Positions 1-5,660 are shown, counted from the first letter of the stretch. The stretch is DNA of 7,312 nucleotides from Candidatus Nanoarchaeia archaeon (GCA_028717785.1 JAQUND010000078.1:1-7312), one strand, 5' to 3'. Numbers and translations are program-made. Notes: a model not told the origin generated them from the sequence alone.

Positions 1-62
1 GTATTACCATCTACATCAGTATCCATAAGTCTGATAATTGCCTTAACTTTCTCTTCTACCAT
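1..62 (-). CDS. rps13: Ribosomal protein S13 (uS13)-like, N-terminal fragment
   Basis: Only the first 20 codons and two bases are inside the window; the gene continues past position 1. The reading begins MVEEKVKAIIRLMDTDVDGN. The IIR...TDVDGN pattern matches the start of archaeal S13, which typically reads like IVRIADTDLDGN. S13 sits in the head of the small subunit and contacts the P-site tRNA and the intersubunit bridges. The ATG at 62-60 is supported by an A/T box centred 25.5 bp upstream, which implies a leaderless mRNA of its own rather than dependence on the DUF655 transcript 65 bp upstream. The identification rests on a short fragment, so another ribosomal protein is possible but less likely. 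Confidence 0.68.
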   Translation of the reverse strand, partial: MVEEKVKAIIRLMDTDVDGN

Positions 63-83
63 CTTTTTTCTTTAAAATACTTA

Positions 84-91
84 TTTTTAAA
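84..91 (-). promoter_or_regulatory. TATA box of the S13-like gene
   Basis: On the minus strand the 8-mer reads TTTAAAAA. Its centre (87.5) is 25.5 bp from the A of the ATG at 62, the same distance seen for five other genes here. It would place the transcription start at or next to the start codon. The surroundings are very AT-rich, so the match alone is weak; the spacing is the main support. Confidence 0.5.
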
Positions 92-127
92 GCTTTTTAT
101 TTTAAAAATTCGTCATATTCGAAGAAT

Positions 128-673
128 TTATTGAGTAAATAAATTATATTTTTCTTGTCCTTCTAATTCTTGGATTATTCTCTTAATAATTGCTTTTTCA
201 GGATCAGGTATTAATTTTACTCTTTCTTTGATATCATTAAAACTTTTGAATGGAGCTTTTTCTCTTTCTTCAAGTAATTCTTCCATATGTTTTTTTCCCA
301 TTCCTGGAAGTAATTCTAATTGGTGTCTTCTCATATTAATTGGTTGAGCTTTATTAAAAAATTCTACAAATCTTGCTTCATTTTTAGCCACTAAATCTTT
401 CATAATAAAAGTTAATTCAGATTTAGCTGTTTCAGTTAATTTATCAGGAGTTATTCTTCCTAGAATATGATGGATTTGGTCTCTTTTACCTTCTCCAATA
501 TAAACTTCGTCGTTAGTTTTTAATGAAACACCTTTTTTTGGAACAAGTTCTAGTAGAATGAAATGATTTTTACCAATAGCTTGCGCTATAGCAGTCTTTT
601 TGTGCATTGGTCTCGTATCGAACGGATAGCCGTTTGGTAGGAAATCCAGTATTATGGCTTGTTCTTCTTTCAT
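128..673 (-). CDS. DUF655 family predicted RNA-binding protein
   Basis: This 181-aa protein matches the archaeal DUF655 family (COG1491) over its full length. Residues about 6-75 form the predicted OB-fold-like part (ILDFLPNGYP near residue 8, FILLELVP at 38-45, EVYIGEGKRDQ at 56-66). The family signature ELLPGMGKKHMEELLEERE follows at about 120-138, a helix-hairpin-helix type element, continued by PFKSFNDIKERV at 141-152. FVEFFNKAQPINMRRHQLE just before it is also typical. The exact molecular role is unknown; RNA binding is predicted from the fold and from its usual company of translation genes. It lies 32 nt after rpo4 on the same strand with no clear TATA box or Shine-Dalgarno sequence, so it is probably the third gene of the eL21 transcript. 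Confidence 0.9.
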   Translation of the reverse strand: MKEEQAIILDFLPNGYPFDTRPMHKKTAIAQAIGKNHFILLELVPKKGVSLKTNDEVYIGEGKRDQIHHILGRITPDKLTETAKSELTFIMKDLVAKNEARFVEFFNKAQPINMRRHQLELLPGMGKKHMEELLEEREKAPFKSFNDIKERVKLIPDPEKAIIKRIIQELEGQEKYNLFTQ

Positions 674-705
674 TTTTTTGATTTATTATTTGATACATTT
701 TAGTA

Positions 706-1026
706 TTAGTTTATAGTCTCTAGTATTTTTTGTAAATCCTCTTGTTTAAGAGTTATTTCTTGTGATAAAATTGCCTTCAAACTGTCTATATCTGCAGGCA
801 TTATGTCGATGATTTTTACAATGTGCTTGTCTTTTAGTCTTGATAATCCAAGACCATTAAGTTTTTCTTTAAGTTCTTGAGCTTTTTTTTCCTTTACTAA
901 AGGTAATGATTTTAAATACGTTAGAGTTTTAATACCTTTTGGTAGAGGGTTTTTATTATCTTCAATTCTTTCTTTTACTTCAGCCATAGTTATTGGCTTT
1001 TCTTCGCTTATTTTTATATTTGTCAT
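706..1026 (-). CDS. rpo4: DNA-directed RNA polymerase subunit Rpo4 (RpoF)
   Basis: This 106-aa protein is the archaeal counterpart of eukaryotic Rpb4. With Rpo7 it forms the stalk of RNA polymerase, which helps open DNA, bind nascent RNA and terminate. Family landmarks are the N-terminal strand with KPITMAEVKE (residues 10-19), the helical HRDC-like core with TLTYLKSLPLV (34-44), and the ending IVKIIDIMPADIDSLKAIL (69-87) followed by LQKILETIN. Length is normal for archaeal Rpo4. The start lies one nucleotide after the eL21 stop (TAAAATG), so translation is probably coupled. The eL21-Rpo4-DUF655 order is a common archaeal arrangement. Confidence 0.92.
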   Translation of the reverse strand: MTNIKISEEKPITMAEVKERIEDNKNPLPKGIKTLTYLKSLPLVKEKKAQELKEKLNGLGLSRLKDKHIVKIIDIMPADIDSLKAILSQEITLKQEDLQKILETIN

Positions 1027-1027
1027 T

Positions 1028-1318
1028 TTAGTGTTTTTTTAAGTGTACTGGATGTACAACAAATGTTTTTAATTTTCCTTGATCATTAAATTCTATTTCG
1101 TAGCAAGTTCCTCTTTTTTTCATTATCTTGCCTAATCTACCATGAAATCTTCTAAAATATAAACCTTTTTGAACAGCTGGTTCTGCTTTTAAACAAACCA
1201 TATCTCCAGCTTTGAATTCTTGGAAATAATTATTGATACTGATTTTTCCTTTTTGGCTAATGTTCTTACAGAACTTTCTTCTCGTTTTTCTTCTAGAACC
1301 ACCAATTCGAGTTACCAT
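1028..1318 (-). CDS. rpl21e: 50S ribosomal protein L21e (eL21)
   Basis: With the ATG at 1318 the protein is 96 aa and begins MVTRIGGSRRKTRRKF, the usual eL21 start. Later landmarks are GKISINNYFQEFKAGDMV, GLYFRRFHGRLGKI and the C-terminal VHPVHLKKH, which together cover the SH3-like fold. It is a large-subunit protein found in archaea and eukaryotes but not bacteria. An upstream in-frame TTG at 1330 would add four residues. I reject it because the family starts at the methionine chosen here and a TATA box is centred 25.5 bp from that ATG. It heads an operon with rpo4 (1 nt away) and DUF655. Confidence 0.93.
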   Translation of the reverse strand: MVTRIGGSRRKTRRKFCKNISQKGKISINNYFQEFKAGDMVCLKAEPAVQKGLYFRRFHGRLGKIMKKRGTCYEIEFNDQGKLKTFVVHPVHLKKH

Positions 1319-1339
1319 ATTTTCTAACAATAAACTTTA

Positions 1340-1347
1340 TTTATAAA
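1340..1347 (-). promoter_or_regulatory. TATA box of the eL21-rpo4-DUF655 operon
   Basis: The palindromic TTTATAAA is centred at 1343.5, 25.5 bp from the ATG at 1318, predicting a leaderless operon transcript. It lies in the 59-bp gap between eL21 and the 99-aa gene, so eL21 should be transcribed independently of that gene. Confidence 0.65.
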
Positions 1348-1377
1348 GGTTTTGGATCGTTATAAAAGAAGTAGATA

Positions 1378-1677
1378 TTATTTTTTGTCTACTGCAGGAT
1401 CATATTCTGTTAGTATTAAATAAGAGCTATTTTTAGTTTTTAGTCTTAATCCTTTATGATCATTATAAAATTCTGCTCCAACAAACTTAATTTTTGATCC
1501 ACCTGCAAGTGGAAGTATAGTTTCTATTCTATTTCCTTTTTCAGGATAAACAAAAATTCTATCATCTATAATTCTATATTTTAAACAATGATTATAATTT
1601 CCATCTCCCGGACTCACTCTAATCCAATAATTATCAAATAATCTTTGCACAGCTTTTTCTAAATTTACTTTTGCCAT
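1378..1677 (-). CDS. Small protein of unknown function (99 aa)
   Basis: I do not recognise this protein. It has an N-terminal helix-like stretch (residues 3-16, VNLEKAVQRLFDNY). The rest alternates hydrophobic and polar residues in a strand-like way (YRIIDDRIFVYP at 34-45, IETILPL at 51-57, SKIKFVGAEFY at 61-71, SSYLILTEYDP at 84-93), suggesting a small mostly beta domain. It has one cysteine, no signal peptide and no membrane segment, so it is probably cytosolic. That it is a real gene is supported by a consensus TATA box 25.5 bp upstream of its ATG and by clean gene boundaries. It is divergent from the 104-aa unknown gene at 1776, so a shared role is possible but unproven. Confidence 0.75.
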   Translation of the reverse strand: MAKVNLEKAVQRLFDNYWIRVSPGDGNYNHCLKYRIIDDRIFVYPEKGNRIETILPLAGGSKIKFVGAEFYNDHKGLRLKTKNSSYLILTEYDPAVDKK

Positions 1678-1698
1678 AATTTTTTGGTTAAAATTGAT

Positions 1699-1706
1699 TA
1701 TATAAA
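1699..1706 (-). promoter_or_regulatory. TATA box of the 99-aa unknown gene
   Basis: On the minus strand the 8-mer is the archaeal consensus TTTATATA. Its centre, 1702.5, is 25.5 bp from the ATG at 1677, predicting a leaderless mRNA. Confidence 0.65.
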
Positions 1707-1746
1707 CATTTATTTGAATAAAAATATAGTTTAATTTTGATATATC

Positions 1747-1754
1747 TTTAAATA
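1747..1754 (+). promoter_or_regulatory. TATA box of the 104-aa unknown gene
   Basis: TTTAAATA is centred at 1750.5, 25.5 bp before the ATG at 1776. It is about 40 bp from the opposing box at 1699-1706, so this divergent pair has two separate core promoters. Confidence 0.6.
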
Positions 1755-1775
1755 GTATTTTTATAACTTAAATTT

Positions 1776-2090
1776 ATGGTAAAAGGTCCACTTTACAAAG
1801 ATGATAAATTAGAAATAAATTATTTACCTAATTGTATTGAAGATCATTTTTTATCTATTGGAAATAAAAGAGGATATGCTATTCCAAGAGGAATTTTAAA
1901 AGAATTAGCAAGAACTCCTAGAGGTGGAATAGAAAGAAAAATTAATAATTTTAATGAAAGTATTTTATCTGTTTTAGGACAAGAAGGAATTTCTGTAGAT
2001 GGATTACATGTTGCAATTTGTCAAGCTTATATTGAAGAAGAAGAGAGATATAAAAGTGTAGATTTATCCACCCTTGAAAAACATAAATAA
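1776..2090 (+). CDS. Small protein of unknown function (104 aa)
   Basis: I do not recognise this protein. It begins with a possible strand region (KLEINYLPN near residues 11-19). Then comes FLSIGNKRGYAIPRGILKELART at about 25-47, a basic segment (TPRGGIERKINNF) and an acidic helical end (AYIEEEERYKSVDLSTLEKHK). There is no signal peptide or membrane segment. Codon use resembles the neighbouring genes and a TATA box at the standard distance supports expression. It ends 2 nt from the stop of elp3 on the other strand, so the two transcripts converge with almost no spacer and must overlap or terminate inside each other's coding sequence. Confidence 0.75.
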   Translation: MVKGPLYKDDKLEINYLPNCIEDHFLSIGNKRGYAIPRGILKELARTPRGGIERKINNFNESILSVLGQEGISVDGLHVAICQAYIEEEERYKSVDLSTLEKHK

Positions 2091-2092
2091 TT

Positions 2093-3733
2093 CTAAATTG
2101 ATTTTGACATATAACAACCATCTTTTTTATAACCTAATTTTTTGTAATATTCTTTAACACCTACCCCTGAAATAATAAACATTTTTTTAATTTTTTTAAT
2201 TTTAGCTAATTTTTCAGCTTCTTTTAACAATTGTTTACCTATTCCTTGATGTTGAACTGAATTTTCATTTTTTTCTTTTAATTCTAAAGATTTACCATAA
2301 ACATGTAATTCTCTTATTCCAGCTGAATTTTTAGAAATTTCTTTTCTATAAGGATTAGAAGGAATTCTTAGCCTACAAAAACCAAGTAAAATATTATCAG
2401 ATTCAGCAGAAATAAAAATTTCTTTCCCATTTGAAGCATTATATTGTCTTTTAATTATTTTTAAATTTTTTAAATTAACATTTTGATTTTTTAATTCTCT
2501 ACATCTTATACAATTACATTTTACATTCTGTTTTTTCATTTCTTCTTGAACATATTGTCTTAAATTAGTTTTATCAACTCCAGATTCAATTGCATAACTT
2601 GGAATATCTCTTTGTGTTCTCATAACTCTACAATAAGAAGGAATATATTTTTTAATTTTAACAATTAAATCAACAGCGTTTTTTGTTGTTAATGGAATAT
2701 ATTTATTTTCTTTCCATAAATCATATAGTTTAGTTCCTTTTAGAACCATACAAGGATATATTTTTAGTGCATCTGGCTTAAAATTTTCATTTTCAAATAA
2801 TTCTTTAAACATTTCAATATCTTTTTCTTTATTTGAATAAGGTAAACCTGGAATCATATGATAACCAACTTTCAAAAAAGAATCTCTTAATAATTTTGTA
2901 GCTTCAATAGTTTCTTTAACAGAATGTCCACGATTTATTTTTGTTAAAACATCATCATAAATTGTTTGTACTCCTAATTCAACTCTTGTACAACCTAATT
3001 TTAACATTTCATCAATTTCTTTTTTATTACAATAATCTGGCCTTGTTTCAATACATAATGCAACACATCTAATTTTAGCTTTTTCATTTCTTAATTGTTC
3101 TTTTAATAAATTAGATTTTTTCTTTAGTTTTAGTAATTTTTTATGAATGTTCTTTACTCTATTTTTATCTTTAATATTTCCTGGTAATTCAAAGAAATTC
3201 TTAAATTTAATAAAATTAAATTTTCCTTTAACAAAAAATAATTCTGAAAAATCATTTAAAGCTTTAAAAATATAAGTTGTAAATTCTTCTTGGTATTTTA
3301 TAGGGGTAGAAGGAAAAGTTCCACCCATAATTATTATTTCTATTTTATCAAAATTTTGATTTAGTAAAGTATATTGTTCTAATCTATTAAAAACTTGTAA
3401 ATAAGGATCATATTTATTTCTAATTGCTCTCATAGTTGCTGGTTCTTTTCCAGTATAAGATTGAGGAACATTACCAAAATAAGAATTCATTCCACCAGGA
3501 CACATTAAACAAGGACCAATTCCTTTTTTTATATGAGGACATTTATGCGGTTTAGTCATAATTGCAATAGGAGCAACTCCAGAAATGGTTCTTGTTGGTT
3601 TAGTAATAATTTCTTTAGGTTTAACAGATAAATAATTTAGTAATTCAATATTAGATGGAGTTTTTTTTAGATTATACTTTTTTGCTAATCTACTCTTAAT
3701 TAGTTTAAGTGCATTTTCAACATCAGGTTCCAT
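2093..3733 (-). CDS. elp3: Elp3: tRNA uridine-34 carboxymethyl-type modifying enzyme (radical SAM/acetyltransferase)
   Basis: This 546-aa protein is a full-length archaeal Elp3. It uses S-adenosylmethionine and acetyl-CoA to modify wobble uridine 34 of tRNAs at carbon 5, tuning decoding of codons ending in A or G. The radical SAM cluster cysteines are C65, C75 and C78, spaced CX9CX2C and followed by PGG. MGGTF (136-140), ETRPDYC (229-235) and ELGVQT (252-257) are typical core motifs. C406, C408 and C411 (CNCIRC) fit the zinc site. The C-terminal GNAT domain runs from about 425, with RELHVYG (474-480), the acetyl-CoA loop QHQGIGKQLL (494-503) and EYYKKLGY (528-535). A lysine-rich segment at about 165-215 appears longer than in Elp3 proteins I know. 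The start has a TATA box centred 24.5 bp upstream, shared with the divergent sppA. The stop is TAG. Confidence 0.95.
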   Translation of the reverse strand: MEPDVENALKLIKSRLAKKYNLKKTPSNIELLNYLSVKPKEIITKPTRTISGVAPIAIMTKPHKCPHIKKGIGPCLMCPGGMNSYFGNVPQSYTGKEPATMRAIRNKYDPYLQVFNRLEQYTLLNQNFDKIEIIIMGGTFPSTPIKYQEEFTTYIFKALNDFSELFFVKGKFNFIKFKNFFELPGNIKDKNRVKNIHKKLLKLKKKSNLLKEQLRNEKAKIRCVALCIETRPDYCNKKEIDEMLKLGCTRVELGVQTIYDDVLTKINRGHSVKETIEATKLLRDSFLKVGYHMIPGLPYSNKEKDIEMFKELFENENFKPDALKIYPCMVLKGTKLYDLWKENKYIPLTTKNAVDLIVKIKKYIPSYCRVMRTQRDIPSYAIESGVDKTNLRQYVQEEMKKQNVKCNCIRCRELKNQNVNLKNLKIIKRQYNASNGKEIFISAESDNILLGFCRLRIPSNPYRKEISKNSAGIRELHVYGKSLELKEKNENSVQHQGIGKQLLKEAEKLAKIKKIKKMFIISGVGVKEYYKKLGYKKDGCYMSKSI

Positions 3734-3753
3734 AAATTAATTTACTCAAAACC

Positions 3754-3761
3754 TTTATATA
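3754..3761. promoter_or_regulatory. Single TATA box shared by divergent elp3 and sppA
   Basis: The plus strand reads TTTATATA and the minus strand TATATAAA; both are good TATA boxes. The centre, 3757.5, is 25.5 bp from the sppA ATG (3783) and 24.5 bp from the elp3 ATG (3733). The 49-bp gap has no other box at a suitable distance for either gene; the TTTTATAAAA near 3767-3775 is too close to sppA. One TBP site may therefore serve both genes, with orientation set by flanking BRE-like sequence. Confidence 0.6.
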
Positions 3762-3782
3762 GTTTATTTTATAAAAATAATT

Positions 3783-4685
3783 ATGAAAAAGAGGGTAGTT
3801 AGATCTAAACATTTATTTTTAGGTATTTCTTTATTTATGATTGGTTTATTTTTAGTAATAGCTTTTTTTTCAAAAATAGATTTTCAAGATAAAATTGCTT
3901 TAATTCCAATAGAAGGAACAATTGGATTTTCAGATGGATTAGGTAGTGTTGGAGTTTATCCAGAAGATGTTATTTCTGATATAGATAAAGCTAATAAAGA
4001 TAGTTCAATAAAAGCAATTATTTTAGAAATAAATAGTCCTGGTGGAACAGTTGTTGCTTCTGAAGAAATTGCTAAAGCAGTTAAAAATTCAAAAAAACCT
4101 GTTGTTGCATTAATTCATGAAGTTGGAGCTTCAGGTGCTTACTGGATTGCAAGTGCTTCTGATAAAATTGTAGCTTCAGAAATGTCAGTAACTGGAAGTA
4201 TTGGAGTTATAAGTTCTTATGTTGAATTTTCACAATTAATGGAAAAATATGGAATTACTTACAATGATTTGAAAGCAGGAAAATACAAAGACATAGGAAG
4301 TCCTTACAAAGAATTAACTGCTGAAGAAAAAACAATTTTAGAAAGTGTAGTAAATAAAATTTATGATCATTTTGTTAAACAAGTTTCAATTAATAGAAAT
4401 ATTTCTGAAGCAAAAGTTAGAGAATTAGCAACAGGAATGATTTATCTTGGAAATGATGCAAAAGAATTTGGTTTAATTGATGTTATTGGAGATAAAAATA
4501 AAGCAGTAGAAATAGCTAAAGAATTAGCAGGAATTAAAAAAGCAGATTTAGTAAAATATGAAAAAGAAATTACTTTAGTTGATATATTTGGTAAATTATC
4601 TACTAATGCATTTTATTTTATGGGTAAGGGAATTGGAAGTGAATTTTCTCCTTCTTTAATTAAACAATTTCAATTTACAGCTTAA
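3783..4685 (+). CDS. sppA: SppA-type membrane-anchored S49 serine peptidase
   Basis: This 300-aa protein fits the single-domain archaeal and Gram-positive type of signal peptide peptidase SppA, which cleaves leftover signal peptides and other membrane-associated peptides. The basic N-terminus MKKRVVRSKH precedes one membrane helix at about 11-29, predicting a cytosolic N-terminus and an outward-facing catalytic domain. Family landmarks are INSPGG (83-88, oxyanion region), the nucleophile S117 in GASGAYW, TGSIGVI (137-143) and the general base K169 in KYKDIGSP (167-174), giving the Ser/Lys dyad. YLGNDAKEFGLIDVIGD (221-237) is the conserved tail motif of the domain. Substrates here are unknown. 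The gene is divergent from elp3 and shares its TATA box, which would give a leaderless mRNA. Confidence 0.92.
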   Translation: MKKRVVRSKHLFLGISLFMIGLFLVIAFFSKIDFQDKIALIPIEGTIGFSDGLGSVGVYPEDVISDIDKANKDSSIKAIILEINSPGGTVVASEEIAKAVKNSKKPVVALIHEVGASGAYWIASASDKIVASEMSVTGSIGVISSYVEFSQLMEKYGITYNDLKAGKYKDIGSPYKELTAEEKTILESVVNKIYDHFVKQVSINRNISEAKVRELATGMIYLGNDAKEFGLIDVIGDKNKAVEIAKELAGIKKADLVKYEKEITLVDIFGKLSTNAFYFMGKGIGSEFSPSLIKQFQFTA

Positions 4686-4686
4686 T

Positions 4687-4709
4687 TATTTACTTTTAGT
4701 ATCTTTTTA
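4687..4709 (+). terminator. Possible T-rich terminator after sppA
   Basis: Just after the sppA stop there are runs of T (ACTTTTAG near 4692-4699 and CTTTTT at 4703-4708) with no strong hairpin, the form expected for archaeal intrinsic termination. AT-richness makes such runs common here, so this is a weak call. Confidence 0.35.
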
Positions 4710-4740
4710 AAAAAACTAATTACTTATAAAAAACAATAGA

Positions 4741-4748
4741 TTTATATA
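4741..4748 (+). promoter_or_regulatory. TATA box of the DUF2683-like gene
   Basis: The consensus TTTATATA is centred at 4744.5. Using the 25.5-bp spacing seen at other genes, transcription would start near 4770 and leave a leader of about 6 nt before the ATG at 4776. Confidence 0.6.
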
Positions 4749-4781
4749 TTAATACCGTATTAATACCATATTAACATGGTA
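4749..4781 (+). repeat. Operator-like triple 11-bp repeat with inverted TACCAT/ATGGTA half-sites
   Basis: Three adjacent 11-bp units lie between the TATA box and the start codon: TTAATACCGTA, TTAATACCATA and TTAACATGGTA. The first two differ at one base. TACCAT (4764-4769) and ATGGTA (4776-4781) form a perfect inverted repeat with a 6-bp spacer, and the second arm contains the start codon. The 11-bp period is about one helical turn, so bound dimers would line up on one face of the DNA. The site covers the predicted transcription start. Self-repression by the encoded protein is the obvious inference, not shown. Confidence 0.5.
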
Positions 4782-4973
4782 AAAGCAATAATTGACATCC
4801 CAAATTCAACAAATCATATACTTAATATTATAAAAGCAAAATATAATCTAAAAGATAAATCTGCAGCAATTTCTAAATTAGCAGAACTAGTACAAGAAGA
4901 AATTTTAGAAATTAGTTTAAAACCAGAAGTAAAAGAAGAAATACAAATAGATGCTAGAGACTATATTCAGTAA
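4776..4973 (+). CDS. DUF2683-like small protein, putative antitoxin or DNA-binding regulator
   Basis: This 65-aa protein starts MVKAIIDIPNSTNHILNIIK and continues AKYNLKDKSAAISKLAELVQEEILE. That closely follows the archaeal DUF2683 pattern of a short N-terminal strand, then NxVLNIVKAKYGLKDKSxAI. Such proteins resemble ribbon-helix-helix antitoxins and often lie just upstream of a RelE/ParE-type toxin gene. Here no toxin follows: the next gene is an unrelated cysteine-containing protein 59 nt away with its own TATA box. The gene may be a solitary antitoxin remnant or a stand-alone regulator. A repeat resembling an operator overlaps its start. The family call comes from memory of the motif, so confidence in function is moderate. 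Confidence 0.75.
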   Translation: MVKAIIDIPNSTNHILNIIKAKYNLKDKSAAISKLAELVQEEILEISLKPEVKEEIQIDARDYIQ

Positions 4974-4998
4974 TAATAAGTAATAATAAATATAAATA

Positions 4999-5006
4999 TT
5001 TATATA
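4999..5006 (+). promoter_or_regulatory. TATA box of the cysteine-rich 97-aa gene
   Basis: The consensus TTTATATA is centred at 5002.5, 30.5 bp before the ATG at 5033, predicting a start near 5028 with a leader of about 5 nt. Just upstream is a 10-bp near repeat (TAATAATAAG at 4971-4980 and TAATAATAAA at 4981-4990) that may be no more than low-complexity sequence. Confidence 0.55.
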
Positions 5007-5032
5007 ACTGTTTTTATAATAATTTATTAAAA

Positions 5033-5326
5033 ATGATAAATTATCAAAGAGCAATTAAAGCATGTAATTTATGTCATGAATACAGTTCTATAATTAATAG
5101 AAATATGAAAGGATTTGTTGATAATGTAAAAGATGAATATGTTGATAAAGCAATTAAGTATATGCCATTAAGAGATAATGCTACTTTTGAAGCTATGAGA
5201 GCATTAGAACTAAGTGATAATCTTATTGTTAAAGAGTGTTTAAATGCTTGTGTTAAATGTGATTGTTCTAAACCCTCTATAGCAAAAATTATACAAGATC
5301 CAAAAAATGAAAAATTTTTAGTATAA
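5033..5326 (+). CDS. Small cysteine-rich protein of unknown function, possible metal binder
   Basis: I do not recognise this 97-aa protein. Its cysteines are clustered: C11, C14 and H15 (CNLCH) near the N-terminus and C69, C73, C76 and C78 (CLNACVKCDC) near the C-terminus. They flank a helical middle (residues about 28-66) with no cysteine. Such paired clusters could bring two ends of a helical bundle together around zinc, copper or an iron-sulfur centre, but no known family is claimed. There is no signal peptide or membrane segment, so a cytosolic location is likely. The gene stands alone with its own promoter, between the DUF2683-like gene and the SRP RNA. Confidence 0.78.
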   Translation: MINYQRAIKACNLCHEYSSIINRNMKGFVDNVKDEYVDKAIKYMPLRDNATFEAMRALELSDNLIVKECLNACVKCDCSKPSIAKIIQDPKNEKFLV

Positions 5327-5343
5327 TTTATAATATAATAACT

Positions 5344-5351
5344 TATTTAAA
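5344..5351 (+). promoter_or_regulatory. TATA box of the SRP RNA gene
   Basis: TATTTAAA is centred at 5347.5. Adding the 25.5-bp spacing seen at the protein genes predicts a transcript start at 5373, within one base of the 5' end inferred from helix 1 of the RNA. Confidence 0.6.
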
Positions 5352-5373
5352 CTAATTTTACATTCTAATATTT

Positions 5374-5642
5374 GCAGGCTAGGTTGGGAGGTTAGCCCTC
5401 TCCTGTTACTGTACACGGGCTTCATGCAGAACCGAAGTTTGAAAGGCGGTATAAACTTCAAGTACTAGTCTTGATCTGTACTATGAGGTTCTGTCTCAAT
5501 TGGTTAGTATTAATGAGAACCATGTGAGGTTAGGAATAAAGCAACATTAATCATTAGTACTGGCGCTTTTGGGGTCGCAGAGCTGAGGAAGGATTAAGGT
5601 TAACTATTACTTGTTTTTATGCTCACTTTTGAACACGCCTGC
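5374..5642 (+). ncRNA. ffs: Archaeal 7S signal recognition particle RNA
   Basis: This is the RNA scaffold of SRP, which targets ribosomes making exported or membrane proteins. The ends pair perfectly: GCAGGC (5374-5379) with GCCTGC (5637-5642), the archaeal helix 1. The Alu part has helix 3 (GGGAG 5386-5390 with CTCTC 5398-5402), the UGUNR turn TGTTA (5404-5408) and helix 4 (CTGTA 5409-5413 with TGCAG 5425-5429). Loop bases GGGC (5417-5420) can pair with GCCC (5395-5398), the known loop-loop contact. Helix 5 is supported by CAAGTA (5459-5464) with TACTTG (5608-5613) and CTTGATC (5470-5476) with GATTAAG (5592-5598). Helix 8 has the GGAA tetraloop (5533-5536) and the AGCAAC side (5540-5545) that bind SRP54. 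The local GC content is clearly higher than in flanking DNA. Confidence 0.95.
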
Positions 5643-5655
5643 GCTTTATCCTAAA

Positions 5656-5660
5656 GGAGG
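5656..5660 (+). promoter_or_regulatory. Shine-Dalgarno site of the pspC-like gene
   Basis: GGAGG, preceded by AAA, lies 4 nt before the ATG at 5665. It is the only strong ribosome binding site I can see before any gene in the window. It fixes the start at 5665 and excludes an upstream TTG at 5611 that would put coding sequence inside the SRP RNA. Confidence 0.85.

Noticed and set aside
1319..1330. A TTG start for eL21 four codons upstream
   Set aside because: Family members start at MVTR-like sequence, and the TATA box spacing points to the ATG at 1318.
3767..3775. TTTTATAAAA-like run as a separate sppA TATA box
   Set aside because: It is only about 12 bp from the sppA ATG, too close to give a start at or before the codon.
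4971..4990. TAATAATAAG/TAATAATAAA direct repeat after the DUF2683-like gene
   Set aside because: It is low-complexity AT sequence containing the stop codon; nothing beyond composition supports a specific role.
4974..5032. A hidden toxin gene after the DUF2683-like gene
   Set aside because: The gap is only 59 nt and full of stop codons, and the next gene does not resemble RelE/ParE.
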